A DNA stretch of 64,000 nucleotides from Hyperoplus lanceolatus (Eukaryota > Chordata > Actinopteri > Uranoscopiformes > Ammodytidae). Below the pieces are notes generated by a model that had not been told where the DNA came from, made no database searches, and saw only the letters and a program-made list of their open reading frames with translations. Where the stretch lies: the NCBI GenBank assembly GCA_026929865.2, contig CM049410.1, forward strand, positions 15,150,001-15,214,000. Reading direction: 5' to 3'. Positions 39,501-50,300 of this stretch are shown one piece after another. Numbering within the stretch: the stretch's first letter is position 1; each line of letters opens with the position of its first letter. Both the position numbers and the translations under genes were made by a program.

Positions 39501-42500
39501 GATATATGTTAATAAGAACAACAGTTTTGGTTACATCATAAGTAGAGTATGTGAAAACGAGAGTGAATCTGAGTGTAAAGAATAAGTCTGTCCCACCTCT
39601 TGCCACCCTTGCCGTTGACTTTGAGGAGCCAAGGCTGGTCCTCCGTTTTGAACTCGCGTTTCACGATACCATACTTCTTCCGCCGCGCTTCCTCACGCTG
39701 CTTTTTGCCAAACTCACTGCCGGCCGCGCCATCTGCTGTCTCTTCCTCCCCAAAGATCCGCCGGGCGCTCATATCTCGCTCCATTCGAGCCTGGATTGGG
39801 AATTTAAATGTTAAAACTGAAAGATGGTTGCTATGGCCTCTTACTTCATTTTAAAATTTCAGATTATCTTTATTCTGTTAATCTAAGGGTAATCACAATG
39901 GTTTGTCACTCATTGAGTTCAGGTCATCATCTAACCCAGGGGTGGCCAACCCGCGGCTCGCGAGCCGCATGCGGCTCTCCAATTCATATCAAATTATGTG
40001 ATTATAATTTTTTATTTATTTTTTTTATATACTTTTTTTTTTTGTGTGGGCCTATGTGTGTGCATGTTCGCAAACGTTTCATGCGGCTCTTACGTTCGTT
40101 TTACATGTTATCTATTATTTCATTTTTTATTTTATTAATGTGTAGGCCCTATGTGTATGCCTGTTCGCAAATGTTTAATTGAGGACGCAACATAACGTTC
40201 GCAAACGTTTGGTGCGGACGCAACATAAAACTGCCCGCTCAGCTTGGAGGGAGGTTTTCCGTGAGTAAACTATTTGTGTCAAGTTCGCTCCGAAACAGAG
40301 TGGGAGAGTTCATATTTTTTGTTGAATGTTATGCCAAGCCATTCTGCCTTATTGCCAGGTGTCATTTGCGCAGACCCGTCGCCAGACCTCAGTCTTAAGG
40401 GGGGCATATGAAATGCATAGGGGGGCACAATTATTATTAGCCTATAGTACGTATATTTTTAATAGTCCTATACTCTATTCGCGCAGCACGTAATCATCAC
40501 GTTAAACTAACCAACAGCGGTAGCCTATAGCCTACAACATCAGTCCTCATAATTCATAATTTAAAGCAATACATTACATAGAAGCAATGTTATGAATATT
40601 CATAAAACACTTGACTATTCAACATATTAGACGTAGCCTAACACCAGACGCATATCTCAAACATTGCATTTTAAAGCAGTCAACAGAGGGATATGCATTG
40701 CCATCACACACACACACACACACACACACACCACACCACACACGCACACGCACACGGTAGCCTACTTTGAGTGGAGGCAGGGCTGTGCTCTCTTCAGTCC
40801 CTTCTATCAGTACAGCGGGAGGCGGCGTTTCTCCGAGCTCAACCTCCTCATCAATTTCGGCCTCCGGGTTCAAAGCAGCCAGTGCGCCAATGAGCTCGCT
40901 ACTGCGCTCTCCAAAACGCGCATCCATCTCTCCTTGCACAGCATCAATAACACTGTAAAATACTCTTGAACTCAGTCTTTTCGTCTATGTCACTTTGTGA
41001 CGGACCAACTGTTTCCTCAACTGCAAATCCGCGGAGGTTCTTGTAAATTGTGCGTCTTCTCTTGCTTGGACCGGGGTCGGTCTCCGGCACAGCCTCGATG
41101 GCCGTGGCTGGAGGAGCGCAGAGTTCCCACAGTGCAACACTGTGGCTTCACGCAATCAGAAGTGTCACCGCGCTGAACAAATCCATAATTTCGGATTGTA
41201 GTCTGTCATGCGGCTCGCAAAGTGACAACAGTTTCACGATCCGATTTGGCAGAGGAGACTGTTGGTGGGCTTTTCAACCGTTACCGAATATCGATTATGA
41301 TGAACTAGAAATGAAATAGTAAGCCGGCAAAAACTCATCCAGCTTCTCTTTCAAAAATGCGCGGTAACTGTTGAGCGGCTGCATTGACGTATTACGTAGG
41401 CCTACGTAGCCTTACTTTCTTTTCAGTAAGGCCGTGATAAGCTGTTGCAGTGTAGATAGACTCCCATCAATCAAACAAAATCACACCATTGTTTATTTAT
41501 ATTTTAAATGTTTTGATGATAAAGAATGCAACATTAGTATTTATCAACACAAAATGAGCTACTATGATGGTATAAAATAAAAATTAAAATATTTTTTTGA
41601 GAGATGTGCCCCAAGTGGGGGGGCACAACCATTTCTGGGGGCGGGCCCGGCCCCCTATGGCCCGCCCATAGCGACGGGTATGCATTTGCGCATTTCAAGG
41701 CTTCAAATCTGCAGCGCCACTTCAGCTCTCTCCATGCTACAAGTAAGTCCCACAAAGCAACATGCATAGTAAGAGAAAAACGCTATTTTAAATTGTTATA
41801 TTTTTGTTTGTGGACTTGGTTGAACTGAGAGTTTGTGTGTGAGGCAGTGCACACAATGTTCATTGTTGAAAATGACTGCCCTGTCGTCTTTAGTCCAGTC
41901 CTGTCATTATCACAGGGGCGGCCTTAACGATCTGGGGGCCCGTTTCAAGTCCTAGTGTGGGGCCCCCTTTTTTTTTTTTTTTTTTTTTTTTTAATAAATA
42001 ATGCTTGTGCATGCATGTGCAAGCTCCCCGAAAAAAATAAAAACGCCCCCCGTGCCCCCCCCCCGTTCAAATGTTATTTTTTATTTTCATTTTATTTTTT
42101 TAATTACATTTTTTTCCTGATATGTATCCTAGTTCAGAGATGATATGTATTTTTTTTTTTTCTTAACTTTTTTTGATAGGTAGTTGCCAAGCATCACACA
42201 AACACTCCAATCCACTGATATGAGATCAGTTTGCAATTTTCTATTACTAAATTAATGGTAGGACTGTGGCCACTAGAATTGGTCTCTGGTCAGCAAAGGT
42301 CTTGAAAACAGCATAAGTGTGCTTGTGACATGCGTGCCACCCATGCATGTGTATACGCACGTGTCCCAGCAGATTTTTGAAATCTGAATAAACAAATTAA
42401 AGTTTGTAGTTAGCGAGTGTAACATGTTCTTAGCAAGGGCAGACTTTCATAAATAAAGGTTTATTTTTTTAGCAAGATATTTGGTCAAAAGCTAGTGGTC

Positions 42501-43567
42501 ATCCGTCCCTCTGTCCAGTTGTTAGGCATCTGGCTGCTAGCAAGTTATGTTGTCTTGCTAATTTTACTATTCATCTGAGCTGAAATAAATATTGACTTTT
42601 TCCTTTATTATCTTCGCGAGAATGCACCAGAATGCTTAGATTATATGTTAAAAACACAAAAAAATCTTCTGGGGGGGGATGCCCCCAGATCCCCCTTCAG
42701 GGGTTTAGTTTTCTGACAAACATTACAATGGATACTAACATGATTTGGGCATTTGGGATTATAAATCATCTTTGAATTGGTTGTACAGCATATCACATGC
42801 TATTCATTCAGGGGTGCGATGGCCACCCCACTCTAACTCTGTGGCCCACCTTGGCCACCCCCAGTCAAAATTTCCTGGAATCGCCACTGTGCGTACCCGT
42901 GTGTACGATGTGGCTCTTTGCAGTAACACAGTAAAAAATGTGGCTCTTTGTCTCTGACTGGTTGGCCACCCCTGATCTAACCTATGCTGACATGAACCCC
43001 CACCTGTGTCCAGGTTGAACAGTTGACTCTGTCTCCCGAATTGAAAGCCATGATGTTGTACTTCTTGTTGGTGTTTCTATTAGACAGACAGAAATGCAAT
43101 CATAAAATCATTAATAATATAACCACCAAAACATTGCATCTCTCTAACATTCTTTCCTATTCCTATCAAATCACAGTCTGTGGATATGTGCACGTCAGCA
43201 TGTGTTACTCACTTGGGGACACGCACAGTGTATTCTGTGGTTGAGGAACTGCTGCCCGCCTGTAAGACACACACACACACACACACAATCAGAGGACATC
43301 TTAGTCTCAGCACTTTCTAGATTATTTAGAGGATACTCAGCACTAAACAGAACATCATTAACTGCATATCAGTAATGTTTAAGAGTGTTGGGTTGAGGTC
43401 AACATTAAAAAGAAAGTTTCCGAATCATAGATGATGCGAATTACGCAATTACCAGCTAGCCTAGAGTTTACATCAGTGCACATGATCAAACTTTGTTGAC
43501 AGAGATAAAAGTCATATTTTGGATGTTGTAGTTCAGAGTTGAGAGGCTAGTTTACCAGTGAAGTCAT
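27373..43567 (-). CDS. gtf2f1: Gtf2f1, TFIIF alpha subunit RAP74 (13 coding exons)
   Basis: Complete gene encoding the large subunit of TFIIF, which binds RNA polymerase II with RAP30 in the nucleus for initiation and elongation. Coding exons, 5' to 3': 43556-43567, 43213-43259, 43004-43076, 39597-39790, 38894-39064, 38111-38322, 37684-37831, 37496-37551, 36766-36897, 36563-36636, 36044-36185, 35586-35724, 27373-27577. All junctions are GT-AG and sum to 534 residues (human 517). Landmarks are the N-terminal RAP30-dimerisation region (NTNKKYNIMAFNSGD, QPWLLKVNGKGG, YYIFTQCPDGAFEAFPVHGW), the acidic and lysine-rich centre (DLEDDLEMSSDDSD, DYEGLEVDYMSD, SESEEESEEEK), STLRAAASKLEQG, and the C-terminal winged helix. 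Coding exon 1 holds only four codons (MTSL). Two introns are swollen by nested transposons. Confidence 0.98.
29352..30299. mobile_element. Non-autonomous TIR transposon
   Basis: The left end ATGGCGCTTTTCCACCGCA is an exact inverted copy of the right end TGCGGTGGAAAAGCGCCAT. Subterminal CGACTCGACTCAAC and GAGTCGAGTTGA are also inverted. No transposase is recognised in the 0.95 kb interior. The superfamily is uncertain. Confidence 0.82.
30400..30446. repeat. Poly-C-rich tract
   Basis: Low-complexity CCCCTCCCC-type run. A shorter C12 run lies at 32341-32352. Confidence 0.85.
30856..30928 (+). tRNA. tRNA-Thr (anticodon UGU)
   Basis: The 73-base sequence folds as a complete tRNA. Acceptor arm GGCTCCA pairs with TGGGGCC, then discriminator T. 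The D-arm contains TAGCTCAGTGG (A-box). Anticodon stem CTGGT/ACCAG encloses CTTGTAA with anticodon TGT at 30889-30891. The T-arm contains GAGTTCGATCC (B-box). No intron and no encoded CCA. A TTTT Pol III terminator follows at about 30943. It is on the strand opposite to the host gene gtf2f1. Confidence 0.96.
30930..33365. other. AT-rich intronic stretch around the tRNA
   Basis: No exon recognised. Phrases such as TTCATAACTTC and CAGAGATATT recur (30813, 31190-31320, 31460, 31625-31650), which suggests an undefined repeat family surrounding the tRNA. 32600-33350 looks unique. Confidence 0.4.
33366..33625. repeat. Fish interspersed repeat with two internal units
   Basis: The pattern ATATCTCAGCACCTATTGGA-TGGATTGG ... 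CATTCAATGTTCCCAGAGCATGAAT ... GTGATCCC ... CTAGCG matches a familiar teleost repeat. A second, shorter, partly parallel unit (CATTCATTGGGTCCCAGAAG ... CAATGACTTTGGTGAGCTCCC) follows. Element class unknown. Confidence 0.5.
33849..35163. mobile_element. PIF/Harbinger-like transposon derivative
   Basis: The left end CCTGGGGCCTCATTTATAAA is an exact inverted copy of the right end TTTATAAATGAGGCCCCAGG; TGCGTACGC-type motifs lie beneath both ends. A decayed Myb/SANT-like reading frame on the minus strand (34558-34800) is the kind of accessory gene carried by Harbinger elements. No clear 3-bp target duplication could be fixed. Confidence 0.7.
34558..34800 (-). pseudogene. Myb/SANT-like accessory protein remnant of the transposon
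   Basis: The frame includes KKKRSDIKVDANKCISSHNS followed by VCATNGDTETP. This resembles the KKKWSDIKVxxKRR...ATGGGTGTP region of Myb/SANT-like proteins found with Harbinger transposases. It is truncated and lacks a convincing start. Confidence 0.5.
35922..36001. mobile_element. Fold-back MITE, copy 3 (half element)
   Basis: The left arm only, from TTAAAGGTGGAGTCAGCAAT to TGTTAATACACAGCC. It ends 43 bases from the 3' edge of a gtf2f1 exon. Confidence 0.75.
37031..37324. mobile_element. Fold-back MITE, copy 4 (gtf2f1 intron)
   Basis: TCAAAGGTGGAGTCAGCAAT at the left and GGCTGACTCCACCCCTAA at the right, with the shared internal mirror AATCCAGTGTTATTACACAG. Confidence 0.82.
37961..38036. mobile_element. 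Fold-back MITE, copy 5 (internally deleted)
   Basis: Only the outer about 38 bases of each arm remain: TGATACTGGAGAATGCTAGT and CAAGCATTCTCTATAATCGC then TGACTC. Confidence 0.65.
39152..39432. mobile_element. Fold-back MITE, copy 6 (gtf2f1 intron)
   Basis: Left TTAAAAAGGTGGAGTCAGTG; right arm GATTTTGGCAACACGTCCAG then AATTGCTGA. Internal mirror ATACACAGCCTAGG / GGCTGTGTATTAACAC. Confidence 0.8.
40371..41682. mobile_element. Second hAT element nested inside the first
   Basis: Ends CAGACCCGTCGC and GCGACGGGTATG are inverted at 11 of 12 positions and flanked by the exact 8-bp duplication CATTTGCG (40363-40370 and 41683-41690). On the minus strand a fragment reads MQGEMDARFGERSSELIGAL then AALNPEAE (40850-40939), resembling hAT/ZMYM1-type transposase text. 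A CA tract at about 40706-40757 interrupts it. Confidence 0.92.
40619..40939 (-). pseudogene. hAT-transposase-like fragment
   Basis: The first 35 or so residues (MQGEMDARFGERSSELIGAL...) look like the middle of a DUF4371/hAT-type transposase. Downstream the frame runs into CA microsatellite text. It is truncated at both sides by the element's internal deletion. Confidence 0.45.
41912..42891. mobile_element. Decayed TIR element remnant inside the 3 kb hAT
   Basis: CACAGGGGCGGCC at the left and AATCGCCACTGTG at the right are imperfect inverted ends. GGGGGCCC and TGGCCACCCC motifs lie within, with a poly-T run at 41969-41992. No target duplication. A related fragment lies at 23427-23776. Confidence 0.45.
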
Positions 43568-43569
43568 GG

Positions 43570-44220
43570 TTGGTCCTCTCACTGGATTTCCTCACCACAC
43601 GTACAGTTGCTTCAGGCTAATTGGGTAGCCTAATATATTTCAAAAAACAAAAACAGTTGCATTCATAGTAGGCCTACGCTTCACCAAGTTGACTTAATGT
43701 ATCAGTATGTTGTTGGCAAGATACAGTGTATCTAAGAGCTGCTGCACCAAACGTGTTGATGTAGCTAAAGGAGAAAACCCTCCCTCACTTTGGTTGACTA
43801 GCTATTTGACTAGGTATTATTAATATAAGTCAGTAAACGCAACATCAAACGTAGCTGTATTTTGTTGAGCTGAACATATCACCACTTGCTGCTATGGATA
43901 TAAACCTATGACTTGTTGCAAAGATTAACAATAGCACCGTGTTTAACCGTTGTAGCTGCAGTCTGTGGCTTGTGCTAAGCGTTGCTACGAAACTGCAGCT
44001 TCAAACTCACGTGGCGTTAAATGTGAAATGAGGCCTCACACGTTGTGCACTATAACATAAATATATTGCGTCAAGCAACTAAACAAAATTGTTATATAAG
44101 TGTGAAAACCATATACTATAAGTGAAATCATCCCCGCTTAATTACCGGTGCGCAGACTCCAACAATGTTTGTTCCGTTAGTCAAAATAGTCGACAGGAAA
44201 CCTCGATAAGAAATCATGGT
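43570..44220 (-). promoter_or_regulatory. Probable gtf2f1 upstream region
   Basis: Sequence immediately upstream of the gtf2f1 ATG (minus strand). No CpG island and no TATA box stand out, so the transcription start and any non-coding 5' exon cannot be fixed. Confidence 0.3.
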
Positions 44221-44448
44221 TCCTAGCAGCCCGCCCCGCACCATTCTTTTGCTCATGGGGTTTCAGGTAAGCACGGCTTTCAAGCGCAAGCCAGCTTTAC
44301 TCTGCCCATGGAAAAACACCATAATGATAACCACTGTATCTCAACGAAAATATCCCGTTTATGTGAATTTACTGTTTCTTGTCATTTTCAAGTTGCTTCA
44401 GTCGGGTAACGGTAAAGTTCTGACCGGATGCCATCACGTCTCCACTAG

Positions 44449-44670
44449 TCTCGCAAAGCCAGACCAAACTACAGCAAGTAGTATGGTCTGGAAGCACTCC
44501 GTTTAGAGCCGTCTATTCGGGGGGAAACTGGGCTGGCCTGTTTTTATTTATTTAAACCAATCACAATCATCTACGGCGGGGCTAACCCCGGGAAGCAGAA
44601 AATGGAGGCGTAGCGTTGTTTGCCGACGCCAGCGCTGAATAGACGCTGGCGGGAGTGGTCAAGCCAGACT
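44449..44670. mobile_element. 222-bp insertion with 13-bp flanking duplication
   Basis: An exact 13-bp direct repeat ACGTCTCCACTAG lies at 44436-44448 and 44671-44683. The insert starts TCTCGCAAAGCCAGACC and ends AAGCCAGACT, so the phrase AAGCCAGAC occurs at both ends in the same orientation. Class unknown. Confidence 0.75.
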
Positions 44671-44683
44671 ACGTCTCCACTAG

Positions 44684-45942
44684 CTGTTTACTAATTTGAC
44701 TGTTGCTGCTCCACTTCAAAACGATCAACCAAAAATGTATAGTTTTGGTTCAGAGTATTGTATATGGTGAGATAATGGCTGTTAAAGATGGTAGTGTAAA
44801 ATATACAGAAACAATAAAATAGACTCTATCCCTTATTGTAAATGTTCACTTCTAATGTCATTCTAGTGCTGCAGTTCCTCACTGTGACCACCGGAAGGCA
44901 GTGAACGTTCATGATTCTAAAAACACATGTGACATTTCAACTCTACCATCACTGTTAGAACAAATAAATTAATGATACAATTAATTAAACAACAAAAGAC
45001 ACAGTCATGTTTATAATATTCTGTCCACCACCAAGTGTGGATTGAACTGTACAGAGACAGCATTCATTGCAAGTCTGATGAGTGGAATACAAGCAGAGGC
45101 CATTTAAAAAAACATGTAGCCTAATTCATTAAAGTAGCTATGAGGGACTATTTCTGAAACAGTTTAATTTTTTCCTCTGATGATCATCATAAATTACATG
45201 TAACAGCAAACCAGACCATCAGTGCAAAGAATGCTATTTGTATGTCGTTTTTCTTAATGCCTTTGTCATATACGCTCAGCCAGGAACAACAGCTGGCTTA
45301 GTAAAACACACTATTGTCCAATGGGGGTGTAAGAATGAACACAAACGGAAAGTTCATCAGGGCACCTTTAGGTTCTAACAGCAGACCTCTTTCATAAGAT
45401 CTTGGTCGGTTATTTGAATCATGTGCTTTTATAGAATTCATTACAAACCTGTGAATAACTTTCCATACAATTAGCTATTTGAAAAATGTACTTTTAAATA
45501 TATTGTTTCAATATTGTATATTGTATATGTGTATTGTTTTGCTTCTGTGTTTTTTTTGTGGCTTCTTATTTATTCAATTAGTGTAAGATGAAAATTAATT
45601 ATACAATTAAATGGAAATAGCCCGTATGATCTTCTCTAATAATATATTTTCAGGAAATGATCCCTTTAATCTCATTGATTGTTTGTGAATCAGCCCTGAT
45701 CTCACTGCAGTATTTAAACTTGAAGTCAAATCTGAAGTAAGCAAGATCTTAGGATGACACTCAGCATCTGTTGTCTCTTTAACAAAAGATCATGCTTTTG
45801 GCCTCCATTTGCATTTGCTTGGATTTGTAAGTTATTTACATGGAGCCAAGCTGCTGTACCATGTTACAGTTTTACAAGACAAATTGTCATGACACGTGGA
45901 ACATGCTCTCTATCTCTCTCTGTCTCTCTCTCTTTGTCTCTC

Positions 45943-45989
<47 letters not shown>

Positions 45990-46747
45990 CTTGTAGTTTC
46001 TCTTTGTAGCCATACTAAGTTAGTGTCATAAGATCGGTGCATGTGAATTCCTATTATTGTTTAGTCCAGGCAGAAGACATTTACAACCGCGTGAACATTT
46101 TGACTTTCTTAGCAAAGGAGCGGTCAAAAGACTTTTTCGATCCTATATTACGAAACTTAACTTAAAATAATTACTTTGTGAAAGAAGTCAATAATAATAC
46201 AATTAAAGCATATTTATCATGGTTATGCATGACTGTTGACAGACACTTTTCAATAACACATCCAGACATCCCATAAAATAAAACACATTCTGGGCTGTAG
46301 TTTTAAAGGTATACATCACATAGGTACTTTTCCTATAGGGTCTATATGAACAATATGTACATGTTTAACTTTATAAAGCTCAATAGTTTTAGTTTCTGTT
46401 GAAACTTGAACTATTTGCTGTATGTTGTTCTTAATACTTTTTTAGTACCTGTTAATATATATTTCCGGGGGGGGGGGGGGGGGGTGATCCTCTTACTACT
46501 AAACAGATGGGGAATGTTCAGTCACATTGCAGCCTGCCATTCTTACCTCTGTTCCCTCTTCCTGCTTGAGGTGAGCTGTCTTACACTTAAGCTCTATCAT
46601 TACAAGAAAGAGAATTTGCATTGCTTTTTGCATTGGTGTCAAACCTTGTAAAAACAGTTTTTGGATGCTGTGCAAATTTCCAAAATCTACTTAGACACAG
46701 CTTAAACGGCAGAGATAGATGTTTTTTGCCGTCTGGGAGCTGTCACA
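44684..46747. other. Intergenic space between gtf2f1 and the adhesion GPCR
   Basis: No coding feature seen. It contains a CT-rich microsatellite (45910-45988) and a G-run of about 19 bases (46466-46484). The last few hundred bases should include the receptor promoter and 5' UTR. Confidence 0.5.
45910..45988. repeat. (CT)n microsatellite, interrupted
   Basis: CT repeat with TGT and TTT interruptions. Confidence 0.9.
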
Positions 46748-47384
46748 ATGAACTGCTGTGCCTTCTCACTTCTCCTGGGTGAGTACATTCATTTTTCATA
46801 AAGCTAATAATGTGGAACAATGTATTAATTTAACTAAATTACACTTAAAAATATCTTAGAGTAACCCTGCTTAGGCTGCACAATTATTTTAATATCGAGT
46901 GACGGACAATAGTGATACTCTAAATACATTGTCTTACATAGATATTTATATACCTTCTAATTGAAGGCAATGTTAGAAACATTTGGTTTTGCACAGTTTT
47001 GAAAAAAAATACTGTATGTTTATATTTTGATGCTCAAAATGTTGTTATAATGCACATTATGTTGTTATAAATGCTGTTGTAATGTAGGCTTTTTACATAC
47101 CTTTAAGCCTACATGTGTCTTGTTTATTTATTGTAAGCAATATCATCAGCACCCATTCAGCATTAAGTTCATTTCTGTGATAGTCTCACCAGTATTATCT
47201 CCAAATCCTTTTTAAATGATTTGAAAATATTTAAAGAAAGTAGTGAAATGTTGTTGCTATGCATAAAGGGTACCTTTTTTAAACAAATGACATACTGTAT
47301 ATATTTTTATAGACAATAACTCTTCTGGGTCTTTGTCCTTTACAGGTTCTCTCTTCATTCCCGGCCACTGTGTTTTCCCTGCCG
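46748..47384 (+). CDS. Receptor exons 1-2: signal peptide
   Basis: MNCCAFSLLLGSLFIPGHCV is a short hydrophobic leader. Cleavage is likely near residues 19-23, just before the first D8C cysteine. Both exon ends are phase 1. Confidence 0.8.
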
Positions 47385-50300
47385 GTATGGATGACATTGA
47401 CTTGAACACATCATTTAGATTGTGGTTATAAGTGAAATAACAGTCATTTGGTGTTCATTGATATTTATAATGCATTTTGTTGGTCCATGCAGGTTCTTGT
47501 GATGGTTACACAAACTTAACACAACCATGGCGCAACTATTTATTTACATCCACTACCTATCCCGGCTTCCCACAAAACGACTTAAACCTTGTTGGGAATT
47601 GGTGGCGCTTCACAGGGGTTGGCGGAGACAGAGTTGTTAATTCCTGCAATGGGCCCAATCGTGCCGGTGCTAGTTACAACGTGCGTTATGTATCTTCATA
47701 TCCAACAACTGAATCCGTAACTCCATATGCAGGAACTGCATATGGTGATACTGGACAGTGCAATAATTATGCTATTTCGGTGAGTGTGCTCCTCTGTCCT
47801 GGAGGATTCTACATATACAAACCAGCATCTCACCCACATCCCAACATGGTTTATGCAATCTGTAAGTAATGATTATTCACTGTCATCCTTTGATTTATTT
47901 TCTCAAACGATGTACAGCTTACTGCAGTGTGTGTGTGTGACCATGTACATGTGTCTTTGTATCCGTTTAGATCATTATGACTGTCAGGCAGACTCCTGTG
48001 GACCACTTGCTGAGTGTTCTGGAACCGGAGGGTGTGTTTGTATCTCTGGGTATGAAATCCCACCAACCCACTTCCCCATTTCAGACTCATACGGGTGTGT
48101 TGGTAAGTATATTTATTTAAACTGAACTGTAGTCAGTGCTGATACTGTATATGTTACAACAGCTATTTTAAAGCACATGAGAATTTACTACAGTGTATCA
48201 TCTCTCTTCTTTTGCTTTCATGTATCTCTTTACAGATATTGATGAGTGTCAGGCGACTGCAGACAATTGTGGCCCCTACTCAGATTGTTTTAACACCATT
48301 GGGGCATTCAACTGTACCTGTCAGGATGGATTCGATGCAACAAATCCAGAATTACCGCCTGACGGGTCCAACAAATGCCAAGGTAGCATTTTAAAAAAAA
48401 TGTCGCCCTTCACACTGCCAATCTTGTATTGCAATACTATTATTGTGTTTAGGCTAACAGACATGTTAAGACTCCAGATTATTTTTTTCTGCTCCTTTAT
48501 AGATATTAATGAATGTGATGAAAACGTGTGCGGTGCCGATGGGAGCTGCTACAACAGCGTAGGAAGTTACCGGTGTAAATGCCATACAGGCTACCAACTG
48601 TTACCACACCAAACTCCTGAATGCCAAGGTCTGCTCACAGTTATGTTACACATCAGCATATCAAGTCAACACTAGGTTTTATTGCATGGTCTCTAAGCTA
48701 TTACCACATTAAATGTTTTATTTGCCAGAAATATTTTACTCATCAGCTAAAAAAAATATATTTTTAAATAATTTTTCTACTGAAGAAAATACAAATTATT
48801 GTATTGCACTGACCATTGCTGGCATGCACATCAATACAACTATAAGGTAACTGAAGTTCAAATATGTATCCTTTAGATCTTACACAACGTTGTGTCAGCT
48901 GGACACAAGCGGCTTACAAACCCAGTCCCTGTAAAAAAAAAGATTGACCACTGATTCAATGTGTTCTTCACCACACACCCCAGTGAATGACTTGAACTGA
49001 GTTTTACAATGCACCTACAGTTAAATCATTCGAGTATAAGGTTTTAAGTCAAACTCACGCTTCAGTGCTTTTGTTTTGTAGTAAAATGACCTTTTACACA
49101 TTGGATTTTGTATATATGTCAGGCCAAGTGTGTGTTACTCGTACTGCAGATATCGATGAGTGTTTCAACTCCACCGTCTGCGGCCCTGACTCGGATTGCA
49201 CCAACACACCTGGAGCTCACACCTGTGCATGTCAAGTCGGCTACGCGCCCACTGAACCAGACCAGGAACCCAGCGAGACCAACATTTGTATCGGTATTGG
49301 AATGTTTAGTTTTTTAAGATGCAAGGTGTTTTCCAGTCATCTAGAAGTAGATGGGAAGCTGCAGTTCTATTGCAACTTGCAAGAGAGGTCGACACACAGT
49401 CATACACAAAGCTATCTGGTGTTTAGCTTCAGTGCCAACTTTAATCTTCCAAACTCTACCTGTAACTGTTTTACCTAACTATATTGTACTTTCACACGTC
49501 ATATTCATTGCAGCCATTATACATAACTTGTTTTAATTTTTGAAATTGGCTGTTTAGTAATCGTAATGTTTCCCTTTGTTGTTGTTTTTAATTTGCATGT
49601 TTGTTTTTTCTACTTTACATAGTTTTGTTTTTGGCTGGACGTCATTGGAAATGAGGGTCAGCTGTCATTTATCTCTTGGGTATAAATACAAGTTGAATGA
49701 AATTACTCATTAATGTATATCATGTGCTTGGCAGATGTTGATGAGTGTGTCAAAGATGCTACCGTATGCGGCCCCGATGCCAACTGCACAAACTCAATCG
49801 GATCGTACATCTGCACCTGTTTCTCTGGTTTTCGGCTGGACAACGCAGGGGTGATAGCCAGTGTTGCTAACCCATGCACAGGTATGAGCCCCTGTTCACT
49901 AATAATGTGAGTTTACTCAAATACATCTCACTTTTACGTGCTTTAATTGTGTGCTTTCTCTCTCTCTCTCTCTCTACAGATATAGACGAGTGCAGTGAGA
50001 CACTTGGTATTTGTGGCAAACAAACGGTGTGCACTAATGTACCAGGGACCTTCCATTGTTCTTGTCCAGATGGATTTTTCCCTACCACTGGAATCCTGTG
50101 GACGTTGGGGGTCTCATTTTGTCAAAGTGAGCTGAGGATGCATTTGGACACAGTCTATACAATACAGCACACTGCCATAATCCTTGTGTTCTAAATGATT
50201 TTTCTTTTGTCATTTTTCTCCTCACAACCGACTCAGATCTTCAGCAGATTTTAGATGAGATACCAGTACCAGAGGTAAATATAACCAGTCAAGTGACACC

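Larger units (their letters stand above)
39937..42974. mobile_element. 3.0 kb hAT element with 8-bp target duplication (gtf2f1 intron 3)
   Basis: Perfect 14-bp inverted ends CAGGGGTGGCCAAC / GTTGGCCACCCCTG are flanked by the exact 8-bp duplication ATCTAACC (39929-39936 and 42975-42982). Subterminal GCGGCTCGCGAGCCGCATGC and later TGTGGCTCTTTG phrases are typical of this fish hAT group. Most of the interior is a second hAT element plus a further remnant. No intact transposase. Confidence 0.94.
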
